DNA of 64,000 bases from Torymus aiolomorphi (lineage: Eukaryota; Arthropoda; Insecta; Hymenoptera; Torymidae): NCBI GenBank assembly GCA_036365515.1, contig CM070876.1:95117300-95181299 (forward strand). The letters run 5' to 3'. The notes below the pieces were generated by a model, which worked only from the letters and a program-made list of their open reading frames with translations, had not been told where the DNA came from and searched no databases. Below, one piece after another: positions 22,128 through 33,329 of this stretch (position 1 is its first letter; each line of letters opens with the position of its first letter). The position numbers were made by a program, and so were the translations under genes.

Positions 22128-22640
22128 CAGAAAATCACTAGACAACAGGAGCTCCCCACGCGGAGCCACAGCACGGCGTGAGCGCTGTCTCAGCATCGCG
22201 CGACGGCCGATTCCTGGAAACACACACCACCGGCAGACACCGATTTCGGGTACTCAAGGAAAACACTCGGCAACATATAATAGCTAACATTGCATTTTTT
22301 TACTATGAATGACAATTGTAATCAATTGCGTCGTCTAATATAAAAATAATATTAAAAACAGAGCAAGGTGCCGAGGGCGATTATGCCTATAAAATGCTTC
22401 ATATGATATTTAAATTAGCATAAATAAATAATACTTACCGTAAACGGAATAGGGTATCAAAAATATATAAATTATAATACTAAAAACAGTAAAATAAGTA
22501 CATCACTGTAAAACAACAATAATACTTAGAGCGTATTTAGAAAAAATCTGATAGAAAGAAAAAAAATGGGAAAAGACAAAAAAAGGAAATGAGAAATAGG
22601 AATATCTAATTACAGGGCAATTTGCAGCCAAGAACATGCG

Positions 22641-23275
22641 ATGGCGACTACACGACCAATGGAAGGAAACCCGGGAATACTAGTAGAACAACTCAGCTCC
22701 CTCGTGATATCCAGTACTACATGGAGAATAATACAGCAAATAGATTTGGAACCACTAACGCAGCAGGGAGATAAATTAATGGAAAGCTGGAGAACATTAA
22801 CACGGTTTCGGAAGGAAAACAAGAATGAAAACCAATATCTACAATGGAAAGGCATCTACAAACAAATAAAGACCTGTAGTCAAGATATGGAGAGAGTGTT
22901 CGAATTAATGCAAGGATACGAACACCCCAAGCATAACCAGGAACGCCGCGCATGATTCTCCGCAGTGGGCAAGGTGAGCAAATTCCTATTTTGAATGCTG
23001 CGCGATTCATAGACCCAGCTCAGGTACAAGAGACAGCGCGATTAGTTTCCAGAACGGTGTTGGGCGCCGCATTCCCGATTCCGAGCGAGAATGGCAGCAT
23101 AGTTGATTTAGTGAAAATTGCGGATGTTTCAATCATGTTATGTGATTCGCAACTTATATATTACATCGCGATACCACTAGCCGATTACCGCGAGTATGAT
23201 CTGTATAAATCATCTCCATGGCCAATACCACGAAATATACCATTCTTTGCGCTCAGTCGAGGTAAGGACGCATAA
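22641..23275 (+). pseudogene. Env-like fusion glycoprotein remnant (errantivirus/baculovirus F type)
   Basis: The acceptor TCTAATTACAG (ending about 22618) lies just before the ATG at 22641, as expected for a spliced env message. The first frame (22641-22955) is helical and polar. It ends at a basic dipeptide followed, across a stop, by Gly- and Phe-containing sequence like the cleavage and fusion-peptide region of insect F-type glycoproteins. The second frame (22952-23275) carries the conserved membrane-distal part of that family, with a Pro-rich PIPSENG segment and IAIPLADYREYDLYK. Several stops and an apparent internal deletion separate the two, and the transmembrane end is missing. It is non-functional as it stands. 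Confidence 0.6.
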
Positions 23276-23677
23276 ATCAGTATCCAACCGGAGACATTAA
23301 GTGCAAACGCGTCAATAACTTATACATTTGCAGGGGAATAGACCCCGAATAGTTACTCGACGATCGAGCAACATGCGAAGTCACAGTAGCCGCCAGGCAA
23401 GAGCTGTCTAGACTCGCAGCTTGTAATATCAGAATAATAAAACAATCATTAAAAATCACGAGGACCCTTCATTAAAACAAAATAAATAAATAAAAATAGA
23501 GAAAATCTCACAGCTGGTACTATACGCTAAAAGGAAAATCTTACAGTTATAATAATACATTAACCATTTCATAAAATATCACAGTAAGGTATCACAGCCG
23601 CTTAGTCAAAAAATCACAGATCAAAGTTAATCCGCAGTCTAATACTAAACTAGATAAAGGTCCCCGCACTGGCAGCT
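23276..23677. other. Env flank and 3' UTR of the LINE
   Basis: 23276-23460 probably still belongs to the env-like remnant but has no open frame. From about 23475 the minus strand is the 3' UTR of the LINE, ending in a run of TTTA-type repeats (plus strand 23474-23500). Confidence 0.4.
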
Positions 23678-26567
23678 CTAAGCATCTTTATAGAGAGGGT
23701 AGGCGTCGAGATCAAGCAGGTGTTGGCGCACAGCCCTCTTGAATGATGAAAGTGATGGAAGGTAGCGCAGGGAGGGGGGGAGGGAGTTCCAAAAGCGGGG
23801 ACCCTGAGCCAGAAACGCTCTATCACCCGTCTTATAGTTCAAGGCAGGGAAAGCAAGCTCGGGCTGCACTCCCATGCTTGTTGGCCTAGGCTTGTGCACC
23901 GTAAAAAAGGCAGCCAAGTAACTGGGCTCACGCATCCGAATTATTTTATATAGTAGCAGGGCTGCGAAGTAGAATCTGCGTGAGTCCATACGCAGCCAGC
24001 CCAGACGTCTCAAGTACGGGGTGATATGCTCATCCCTCCTAGCCCCAGTAACGTACCTCACACATGAATTGCTCAATCTTTGCACTCTCGCTCGCTGTTC
24101 GTCAGACGCGTCCAAGTAGACCACCGTACAGTAGTCAAGGTGGGGTTGAACTAGGGACTCGACTAGTCTTTTGCGGAGAATCTCGGTGGTACACGCCTTA
24201 ATAAATCGCAAACTGTATAGGGCTTTATTGACTTTCTTTGTGAGTTGGTCAATGTGCGGTTTCCATGTTAATTTACTATCCAGTGTAACACCGAGATTCG
24301 CAACTTCGCTACTGAACGGGATGCGTTCTCCAGGCCGCACACCAATATCTGGCAGATCTAATGAGTTTATATGATTAACTCCTACCCTGGAGCCAAATAC
24401 AATGGCTTTGGTCTTACCAGCATTGAGGTGCAGGCCCGAGTTCGCCGCCCATTCAGCCACCATTTGCGCCGCATGGGACAGCCGATCAATACCCTCCAGA
24501 ACTTCATCTTTTGTCGTGTGTAAGTAGATTTGAAGGTCATCTGCGTAAAATATATGTCTGATAGTATTACCGTCAAGTACGTCACGTAAGTCGTTAACGT
24601 AGAGACAAAAAAGCAGTGGACCCAGGACAGATCCCTGTGGAACTCCCAGATTGGTTTCTAACCAGTCAGAGTTACTTTTGCTATTTGAGGTGACCATCTG
24701 GGTACGTCCTTTCAGATATGATTGAATCCACGGGAGAGCTGCCCTGGAGAACCCCAGCCGACAGAGCTTACGCAGAAGCGCTGTTGGTGAGATGGTGTCG
24801 AAGGCTTTGCTGAAGTCGAACAGTAGCAGTAATGTCAGTTGTCTGTTGTCGATGCCTATACGTATATCGTCGGTTAGCTTCAGAAGTGCCGTCCGCGTGC
24901 TGTGGTGCTTGCGAAATCCGGCCTGGAGGGGGTCAAGTAAGTTATTGCTATTAAGATACTCCGTGATTTGGTTGTGGGCAATTTTTTCAAGCACCTTAGA
25001 AAGAAAGCAGAGTAGCGCTATAGGAAGAAAGTCCGAGACTGTAGACGGCGATGCAATTTTCTTGAGCGCAATTACCTGTGCCTGCTTCCAGGAGCCTGGA
25101 AAAATTCCCTGAGCGAAGGAGGGGTTGAAAATTCTGACCAAGTAGTCACCAATGACAGGGAGAGCCTTCACGACCACCTCCCGAGGAATTCCGTCCACCC
25201 CTTTTGCCTGTGAGGAGAAGTGAGAAATTGCAAGAACTACATCACTCAGTGTAACCTGTTTAAAGGAAAAGCCCTCCTCACTTTTTAGTAAAATAGTGTC
25301 CATAGCTTCTTCTATGTTTTCAAGGGGGGACACGGAGATTCCAGCGAAGTGAGCGTTTAACTCTCCCGGCGTGAAGCCGCAAAGGTCCTCCTCTTTTCGC
25401 TTTGGAATAAGGCCGAGTTTACGCATTTCCTTCCATATATCCTTGTTAGCATCAAGAGCATCTGAGAGATGTTTATGAAGGAAGGAGTTATGCTCTTGAG
25501 CAAAGCGTGAGTCGACCTCATTGCTGAGCCGAAGAAACTCATCGAACACCGCCGCTCGCCCAGTGCGTTTGTAACGCCTATGGGCCACATTACGTTTGTT
25601 GATTAGTTCCCTCAGCTCAGGATCAATCCAAGGAGCATTATTTCGAATGGGTTTCACAGTTTTTAAAGGCGCTAAATCGTTTATGACAGAGTTAAGGTTT
25701 GCGTTTAAGGAATCTAGTGCTCCCTCCAAATCGGATTCAATCGAATTCATGCCTACCCAATCGCAGCGCGCAAGCAGTTCATTGAGAGATGTAGGGCATA
25801 CGTTTTTATAATCTCTGTAGGAGAAAGACTTCCCTACTCGCGCTGGCACAAAATAGATGATGGTAACATCAATGATAGCATGCTTACCGAAACTGGGCAG
25901 GTGTTCATTCGCATAGTCAAGCACCTCGTCGTTTTCGTCCGTGAGGATTAAGTCAATCCATTTGTGAGACGTGGGCGTGTGATGTGTTGGGCCATGCTGC
26001 ACAATATGTAATGATAACTCTGTGGCAAGGTTTCTGATGGAATATGCATCAGCATCGGACGCCGATGACAAGTCATCATTCAGATCCCCCATGATAAACT
26101 TGTGACTATACTCACTACTCAGGTCGCGCCAAACATCGAAAAGGTCGGTGTCCTTTTGCATGGCAATGTGTGGAGGTCTATAAATGACACCGACCAAAAT
26201 GGGAGGAGAGGAACCCTGCTGCACACGACAGAATAAGTACTCAGGGATTGAGGGTTTTCCCAGTCCCTGAGTCATAGATGACGCCAGTTTCGTGATGGTG
26301 AAGTCGTTTCGTGCATACAGAGCAACTCCGCCCCCATTTATATTACGATCCTGCCTAAGCACTGAGTAGCCATCAATCTGAATGAGACTGTCATCAACGT
26401 CAGGTCCAAGCCAAGATTCAGCTATGCCAAAGAGGTGGTAGGAGGGATCTTCAACCAGGTACAGACGGAACTTATTTATACGAGGTCTGATTGAGTTAAT
26501 ATTAAGAAACCCGGCCTTGAGAGGACATCCACCCCCCGTCCCCTTGCAAGCAGTCGATCCCAGTCAT
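23678..26567 (-). CDS. CR1/Jockey-like LINE ORF2: endonuclease and RT
   Basis: An uninterrupted frame of about 960 codons; the start is uncertain because no in-frame ATG precedes the endonuclease. The APE-type endonuclease shows LNINSIRP (Asn), AESWLG (Glu), FIMGDLNDD (26071-26091), WIDLILT and a late GKHAII where SDH is usual. RT follows: GVDGIPREVV, LLLLFDFSKAFD (motif A), VPQGSVLGPLLF (motif B), FYADDLQIYL (motif C, about 24538-24552), then a thumb and a conserved C-terminal part (FWNSLPPSLR). This enzyme nicks target DNA and primes cDNA from it. Full length and lack of stops suggest a recent insertion. Assignment within the CR1/Jockey/Kiri group is tentative. Confidence 0.88.
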
Positions 26568-28342
26568 GATGTAGGCGCCGATCCGACAGCCTGTTCTGCT
26601 CCCAGCTTCGCAACAGATATGTCGTTGTTAGTGGCTGCAGCGTTTGACGGGTTGCTTTTGGGCGGATGTTTTTTTTTAGCAGACTGGCACGTCGTTTGAA
26701 TGACTTGTAGGTCGGATGCTGTGGCGAAGATATGCGCACGCTCGCCTCCCTTATGCCTAGCCAGGAATCTACCACCCGAGTGCCACACATATTTAAAGCC
26801 CAGCCCCTGGGCGATGGACCTCGGGCTCTTAAATTCCTGGAACTTATCATGGGGCAACATCTCATTTATGAATATTTTATGGTGTGGCACACAAGCAGCT
26901 AAAACCGGGCCAAGCATTTCGGGATCGATGTTACTTGTGGTAAAATAAGAATTGGCGAGCGAGCGCTTAGCTCGCATCACATCCCTGACCAGGCTCGGGA
27001 TGCTGAGCCTTACTATGCAGGAGGGCAATGCGCCTGCTCGCGACCCCAAGCCTCCCGCCGCCTCACCTCCATTTCTTTCAGACGGGTCTCGGACCACCAA
27101 GACACGCGTCCCAAGAATATTATCGCTGTTTAATGGGGGATAAATGGTTCTGAGCACTGCGAAGGCCATTTGGTTGGTTAATACCTCCATATATACAAAA
27201 TCCTTCTTTAAAATACCATTAAGTACCACCTTGCACGACTCAGAACCATCAATCCCAGAACACGCGGAAGAGGCCCCAGGGCCCGGCTGAGAGGACGGGC
27301 ATAATAGCACTGAATTTGTGCTGGCAGCGGAAGTAGAGCTGCCAATGTCACCTACTTCACGACTATTAAAAATTAAGCTATTTAAGTCGCTGGCTCCATG
27401 TGAGCACGCTGGAGCTTTTCGAAGCTGCTAAACGCTTTGTCTAATTTATCTTTTAGTGAAGAGTTGGCCTCGAGAAGCAGCTGACACTTGGAATCAAAGG
27501 ACTCAAGTAAGCAATTTTGGTTGCTTACCTGCCCCCCGACAACAGAGACCCGCGTGGGCAGCTCCGCATTGTTGATTTGACCCTCATCGCAATGAGTGGT
27601 GTCGGCGCTGCACGACGCGGGGCTCCGGCTGCCAAGGAGCTTAAGTTCGTCCAACTGCCTCTCGAGCATGTCGAAACGCTGAAAAAAGAGCTCCAGCGTG
27701 CTTACAGGAATTAAAACATTTGTCACACCAACCAGGTTTACATCCCCCAGCGGCGGGGGTAGTACCTGGTTGGTGGCGGAAGATTGCGCAATACTTGACT
27801 CGCCACTGCCGATGAAATATCTCCCGTAACTTCGCAGATTTGTGATGCGTCTTTTGGCGCCTGAGTGTCGGTGACCCGTCCGGTACTCTCACTCAGAGCA
27901 GACTGCGCCTGTGGGCAGTTGGCCCGCTCGGCACCTCTCTCTGGCGCTCCTGGCCCCTGCGCTCCAGCTACCTGCCCCGCAGACTTAGCCACACTGGTAG
28001 CGAGTAGCGCGCACGACCCATGCGCGCTACTATTACGCGCGGAGAGCTTGGCAGCCAGCGTCAATGAGCCGAGAGGTATGATGGTGGGAGACGGCAATAT
28101 TAGATGTATTGGGCGTGCGTCGTTGCGACAACGACGCACGCTTGCTCACCTGCGCACTCTTCGGCTTGATGAAGGATGACGCCTCTGCTGACGTTGGTCT
28201 CTGCTCCGCAATGCGGCATAGGTCACACGGGGCACTCTTTTTCTTGCCGGAGCATTTGGCATGGCACGGCTGGCCACATATCAGGCATAATCCCAGCACT
28301 CTCATCCGATGACTCACCGCATACACCACACCTCCTCTCCAT
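26564..28342 (-). pseudogene. LINE ORF1 with PHD finger, coiled coil and C-terminal domain
   Basis: From the ATG at 28342 (MERRCGVCGES) a PHD-like finger continues after a frame change as LCLICGQPCHAKCSG...CDLC, giving a C4HC3-type set. The segment 27726-27382 has a Leu-heptad helix (ELFFQRFDMLERQLDELKLL) and a second helix, probably the trimerising coiled coil. 27310-26564 is the conserved C-terminal part (IFINEMLPHDKFQEF, GLGFKYVWHSGGRF) seen in ORF1 proteins of CR1/I-type LINEs. At least three frame changes separate these parts, whereas ORF2 is open, so the copy is mixed: broken ORF1, good ORF2. ORF1p binds LINE RNA. Confidence 0.72.
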
Positions 28343-28958
28343 GTTCCACTACAATAACACACGGTCGCCTCTGTGATTGTTGACAGCTTTCCGTCTGCTG
28401 TCGATTGGCCCGCTGAATTCAAAATTCGCCGTTGGGATGATTAGAAAGCTGCCGCAGTAGGAACCGTGCGCCGACTTGCAGTGTGGTGCAGTGCAGTGGA
28501 GGAGTGGTGGCCAGCAAATGCTGATACGTGGTGTTGGTGCTGGTGATGGAGTTAACACTCACCGATGGTGAAAGCCGGGATTTGCTCGTTGATGGTAGCT
28601 ATGATTGCCAGCCTTGGAGGTTAGGGCAAGTGTCTTCAATAGAAAAGTAACTCCTGGCTCATAGGACACCGTGTAAAACATGGGCCCTTAGGCGAGGAGC
28701 TTGAGAGCCGGTGGAGTCACTTCTCTGTCAACAAAGCACTCCAAGGAGTGAAAGAATATTTCAGAAATGCTCGAAAAAGTCGGGAGCAAAATTCAAAGAT
28801 GTTGACACTTACCCGTCGAGAGAGAGAGAGAGAGAGATAGATATAGATTATTAGATTTGTAATTATTAGGTACACAAGCACGAATACATTACACATAAAA
28901 ACATTTTTTTCTCTATACTTAATTTGTAACAAATACACAAGGAACACTAGCTAGCAAA
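28343..28958. other. Probable LINE 5' UTR and flank
   Basis: Read on the minus strand this precedes ORF1. It contains a short (GA)n at 28818-28836 and a GTAAGT-type donor nearby (minus, 28809). No terminal repeat or other gene seen. Confidence 0.4.
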
Positions 28959-28962
28959 CAAT

Positions 28963-29435
28963 TGAGGGGACGCGTGGAATAAGGGGCTAAGTCGACTTAG
29001 ACCCTTTTTCCGCCCATCGGTTAAATGAGACCTACAGATCATTACCTATCACCATGCAAAATATTACACGCTAAAAATTTTTAGAAAAGATTTTAGAAAA
29101 ATGTTTATATTAATGTTATTATTTTTGTTTTGACATTTAATTTGTGAAATAAAATTATATTTGCATTTTTGACTGATTAATCCTTGAGTTACTTTATTAA
29201 ATTTGGATAATATTCGGAAAAAGGGTCTAACTCATTTTTTTTTAATTCTTATAATTTTTTTTATGGTTATATAATATATCAAAATTTTATCATAAAATGT
29301 TTCATTCATTGTCAGCTTCCATTTGATAAAAGTTTTATTCATATTGGTTAAGCCAATAAAAATTTTTATTGTTTTTATTGATTATCTCAAAATGTACGTT
29401 TTTGAGTTAGCCCCTTATTCCGAATAGCCCCTCAA
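28963..29435. mobile_element. MITE with 30-bp terminal inverted repeats
   Basis: The left end TGAGGGG...GGAATAAGGGGCTAA and the right end (reverse complement TGAGGGGCTATTCGGAATAAGGGGCTAA) are inverted repeats. A second inner pair around GGGTCTAA also matches. CAAT/ATTG at the borders makes the exact target duplication hard to assign. No coding capacity. Confidence 0.75.
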
Positions 29436-29461
29436 TTGTAATCCGCTCCGCAATAACAACA

Positions 29462-29610
29462 GCCAACCTAAGCAACCTTAGCAACCGCTCGATGAGGATA
29501 AATGTGAAAAAAGCCAACCTAGGCAACTTCAGTGACCGCTCGATGGGGATAAATTCAACAAACAATAGCCAACCTAAACAACCTCAGCAACCACTCGATG
29601 AGGATAAAAG
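29462..29610. repeat. About 50-bp tandem repeat, three copies
   Basis: Units start near 29462, 29512 and 29566 and share GCCAACCTAAGCAACCT, AGCAACCGCTCGATGAGG and ATAAA. They form the start of the open frame 29492-29755, which is not recognisable. Confidence 0.7.
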
Positions 29611-29764
29611 CAAGAACTTTGGCCAATCCTTTAAGGAGGCCAGCCCCAACCCAGAATACAGGAAATTTTTTTCGAGGCTTGGGCTTTGGGCATCGACCAG
29701 GAGGCCGATGTTGCGGTCCTCAGACGTGTTACGAGTAGAGGCTTCTAGAGATTAATCATACTAT

Positions 29765-30100
29765 CAGAGGCGAGCTGCACGTCAGCAGCTCGCAGGACAT
29801 CGAACCTCAACTATAGCTGCGCATCAGCAGCACGCGGTGTGGAAACTTCCGAAACTCAAGTGCGTGAATGGAAGCGAGCTGCATGTCAGCAGATCTCAGG
29901 ACCTGAACTACAGCGGCGCGTCAGCAGCACGCGATGTAGAAACTTTGGAAACCCAAGCGCGTGAATGGAAGCGAGCTGCATGTCAGCAGACCGCAGCATG
30001 TCGAACCCAAGAACGAGATGATGAAACTAGGGCGCATCGGACACAGCGTCGAAAAGCTGACACGATGGCTCGATTGGCAATCGACGAAGTTAGCGATTGA
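29765..30100 (+). repeat. 100-105 bp repeats, protein-like
   Basis: GCGAGCTGCA recurs at 29769, 29874 and 29973 with GTCAGCAG and CAGCAGCACGCG blocks between. One frame (29837-30100) gives an Arg/Glu/Ala-rich repeated peptide ending RKADTMARLAIDEVSD. Such charged repeats occur at the N termini of some arthropod Helitron-type proteins, but I cannot confirm that here. Confidence 0.5.
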
Positions 30101-30345
30101 CTTCCACCCACGGACACTTTGGTACTGGTATAAATACGGTACAGAGCACGTATGAGGGGGAGTTCAAGACCATCCAGGAACAAGCGAGGAAGGACGAACA
30201 AGGAAGCTGATCTGCACAAGCGACCCACGAGAGGACGATAAAACACGTTAGGGATATCTCTCTCTTATTAACAGCAATAAATATCAGTACACACATATAA
30301 CCCGACTAGTATTTTCCTGCATCGCTTCGACTACAAACTTGGAGC
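30100..30345 (+). promoter_or_regulatory. Possible LTR 3' half and primer-binding site
   Basis: A TATAAATAC box (30127), an AATAAA (30275) and a terminus near ACTACA (30328) are followed at once by TTGGAGCGACCCGAGAACC. A TGG-type primer-binding sequence after an LTR end has this form. No matching second LTR was seen, so this would be a solo or truncated copy. Tentative. Confidence 0.35.
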
Positions 30346-30395
30346 GACCCGAGAACCAGAACCATCGACATCCTCAAATACGTCTCACACTTAAC

Positions 30396-30905
30396 ACTTG
30401 ACAGGATTTTATTTTACATAAAAATGTTAAATACAAAAGTTGTAGATGATATTTAAATAAAACTTTTTGCTATTTAACATTTTCGTGTAAAATCAACTCC
30501 TGGCGAGTTAAACTTATAAAAATTATTTTAAACGCCAAAATATACATAAAATGTACGATTTTTGGCTACAACTTGACAGGATTTGATTTTACACAAAAAT
30601 GTTAAATACAAGAGTTGTAGATAATATTTAAACAAAACTTTTTCTCATTTAATATTTTTATGTAAATCGAATTCCTGATCTGTTAGACATATAAAAACGA
30701 TTTTTAATGCCTAAATACACCTGAAATAATCGATGTTCGCTTATCGTTACATGAAACTGACTTCCAATAAAACTTTTAAATACAAAGGATATAGATAACG
30801 TTTAAAAAAACTCATTCCTAATTAACATTTTTATGTAGAGTTATTTCTGGATCACCTAAACCTATAAACATTATTTTTAACCCCTCAATACACCCCGTGT
30901 AGTGA
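30396..30905. repeat. 175-180 bp satellite, three copies
   Basis: Units begin at about 30397, 30572 and 30754, each with ACTTGACAGGATTT or a variant, AATGTTAAATACAAA, GTTGTAGAT, and a (T)AACATTTTTATGTA block. The first two are more alike than the third. Confidence 0.8.
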
Positions 30906-31274
30906 ATTTTCACATATTATTTAACAAAGTTCGATTTGACATATTCGAAATATTCGATACAATAGCTATAAATACGATCGGAAAAATCGATATAACATTC
31001 CAAAGATATATAGATATTACCAAAATATTATAATAAGATACAAAATTACATTTGATTACAATATTCAATGCAATAAACACATTGGAAAAATAATTAAAGA
31101 AACGAAATACCTTATACTCTCCATTTTTTACAAAAAAGGAAAATATTATGCAAACGAAAACATTTTGGATACTATATTACACTCTTTTGAATAGCATTAA
31201 AAATTATGAGATAATAGCTGGGTGTGGTTTATACATAGATAGTCTAAGACCATTATAAATCTACAAAATATTGC
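30906..31274. other. AT-rich spacer
   Basis: No feature recognised. It contains weak repeats of TCGAAATATTCGATA type near 30950. Confidence 0.4.
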
Positions 31275-32190
31275 AAATACAAATAAGTTTCCGCCGTTTT
31301 TTTATAAAAATTATCAATTTATTGTAAAAAAATATAAGTTACATTTTATTCAAAATATTGTCCGTCATTGGCAACTACTTTTTGCCATCTTTCTGGCAGC
31401 ATTCGGATGCCACGTCGAAAAAACTCTTCATCTTTTGTGGCTACCCATGAATCGACCAAATTTTTGGCTTCTTCGTAAGAAGTGAAGTGCTGCTTGATCA
31501 GGGCGTGAGCCATCGACCGGAACAAGTGGTAGCCCGAAGGAGCAATGTCTGGTGAATACGATGGGTGGGGTAAGACATCCCATTGTAAAGCTTCCAAAAT
31601 ATCCTTGACGACTTTTGCAACATGTGGCCGAGCGTTGTCGTGCTGAAAAATCACTTTGTCATGTCTTTTAGTATATTGGGGGCGTTCAAGCTTCAATTCT
31701 CTGCTCAATTGCAACAGTTACTGTTGGTAACGTTCTGCAGTGATAGTTTCGTTAGGCTGGAGTAGCTCGTTACAGATTACTCCGAGCTGATCCCAGCAAA
31801 TGCACAACATTAACTTTTTGCCATAAATATTCGGTTTGGCCGTTGAAGTTGGTACATGGCCCGGCTTACCCCATGATTTCCTACGCTTTGGGTTGGCGTA
31901 GTAGATCCACTTTTCATGCCCCGTCACTATTCGATGCAAAAAACCCTTTCGATTTTGTCTTTGGAGAAGTTGTTCGCACGTGAAAAGACGGCTCTCGACG
32001 TCTCTGGGTTTCAGTTCATGCGGAACCCAATTTCCTTGCTTTTGTACCATATCAATGGTCTTGAGACGGTGTGAAATCGCTTGTTGAGTCACTCCCAAGC
32101 TTTCTGCGAGCTACTATTCAGTTTGGCATGAGTCTTGGTCCAATAATGCCTCTAACTCAGCGTCTTCAAACTTGACTGGCCTTCCTTCGC
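31275..32190 (-). pseudogene. Mariner transposase, 5' truncated, catalytically dead
   Basis: The minus-strand frame from about 32190 to 31346 encodes a mariner transposase from the middle of the DNA-binding domain (KFEDAELEALL, LGVTQQAISHRLK) through WVPHELKPRD to the C-terminal RWQKVVANDGQYFE. The first catalytic Asp is His (TGHEKW). The second is present (HDNARPH). The third, 34 residues later, is Gly (APSGYHLF). Stops lie at about 32110 (two TAG) and 31718-31720 (TAA). The first 60 or so residues and the 5' terminal repeat are missing. The 3' end (CGGCGGAAACTTATTTG on the minus strand, near 31283-31299) is still recognisable. Confidence 0.9.
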
Positions 32191-32205
32191 GTTTTTTATC
32201 TTCGT

Positions 32206-32640
32206 TCAAGAAAATCATTTCTTTGCCGTTAATACCGGTATCATTGAGTCAAAAACAAGGGGGTTCCGTACTATGCATGCTTTTTTTCAAATTACGCTTG
32301 ACATTTAAAAACTTTTTAGTAAAAACAATGAAATATTTATTTGTTCGAAAATATGATTGCATTCAATCAAAAATATATTACTTTCGAACAAAAACGCGTT
32401 TCTTTGAAAAGAGCCAATACAGCGTATGAAATCTCAATTTCGTTTAAAAAAATCATTTCTTTGTTGTTAATACCGGTATCATTGAGTCAAAAACATGGGG
32501 CTTCCTTACTATGCATGCTTCCTTTGAAATTACGCTTGACATTTAAAAACTTTTTAGTAAAAACAATGAAATGCTTTCTTTGAAATTGCGATTGCCATTT
32601 TAAAACTTTATAGTAAAAACAATGAAATATTTATTTGTTA
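32206..32640. repeat. 238-bp direct duplication
   Basis: The blocks ATCATTTCTTTG, GGTATCATTGAGTCAAAAACA, ACTATGCATGCTT and ACGCTTGACATTTAAAAAC occur at 32214 and again at 32452. It starts exactly where mariner homology breaks off, so the truncated transposon may have been cut by this repeat. Confidence 0.75.
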
Positions 32641-32927
32641 GAAAAAAATTATTGTACTCAATCAAAGATATATGACTTTTTCGTTAATATGTGCCTTTAT
32701 TAGGTTCAAGAAATATTTTTTCATTGAAAGACATTTACGTTAATTTAAAAAAAAGATTTCCTGGATTGCCGGTGATGACACGATTTCATTGGATCAATTT
32801 AGTTTTCTTTGTGTCAAAGGAATGTTTATTAAAGTAAAATAATCATGTGTTGTAATTGTCAATATTTCTTTGAATGTGACCAATGCGGCTTATAGAGGCC
32901 TTTTGAAAGAACCGCATACAAGTGTGC

Positions 32928-32985
32928 GATGGCGTAGTGGTTAGCATGCTTGCTTCGAATCTCGGTTCGAATCTCGGCTATGTCT
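32928..32985 (+). ncRNA. tRNA-like sequence (SINE head)
   Basis: The A-box region GATGGCGTAGTGGTTAGCA and the B box GGTTCGAATC (32964-32973) have tRNA spacing and are followed by a T10 run at about 32984, which could end pol III transcription. The anticodon arm is irregular (a CGAATCTCGG block is partly duplicated), so a functional tRNA is not supported. Confidence 0.6.
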
Positions 32986-33089
32986 TTTTTTTTTGTAAAC
33001 TTTTTTCTGCGAAATAAATGTGCATATAATTTAAAAATGCGTTTGAAATTGATTGTAATGCAAATTTTAGCGAGCGTTAATTATACATA

Positions 33090-33092
<3 letters not shown>

Positions 33093-33155
<63 letters not shown>
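33093..33155. repeat. (TG)n microsatellite
   Basis: About 63 bp of pure TG; the Cys-Val ORF across it is meaningless. Confidence 0.95.
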
Positions 33156-33156
<1 letters not shown>

Positions 33157-33329
33157 TGGGTATATATATTAATAAATAAATGTATGTATTACCATCATGA
33201 ATATATTCTCTATCTGTACTGCAGAAACAGAAAGGTAAGCTTAATTCACTTAAATAAAAACTATAAAAAAAAGTTGGTTTAAATTTTTTTTTACAAAAGT
33301 TGAAAAAAGGTACTCGGTATCAATGAAAT

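Noticed and set aside
32928..32985. Functional tRNA gene
   Set aside because: A and B boxes are present but cloverleaf stems do not close; SINE head preferred.
33094..33282. Open frame of alternating Cys-Val
   Set aside because: It is the translation of the (TG)n microsatellite.
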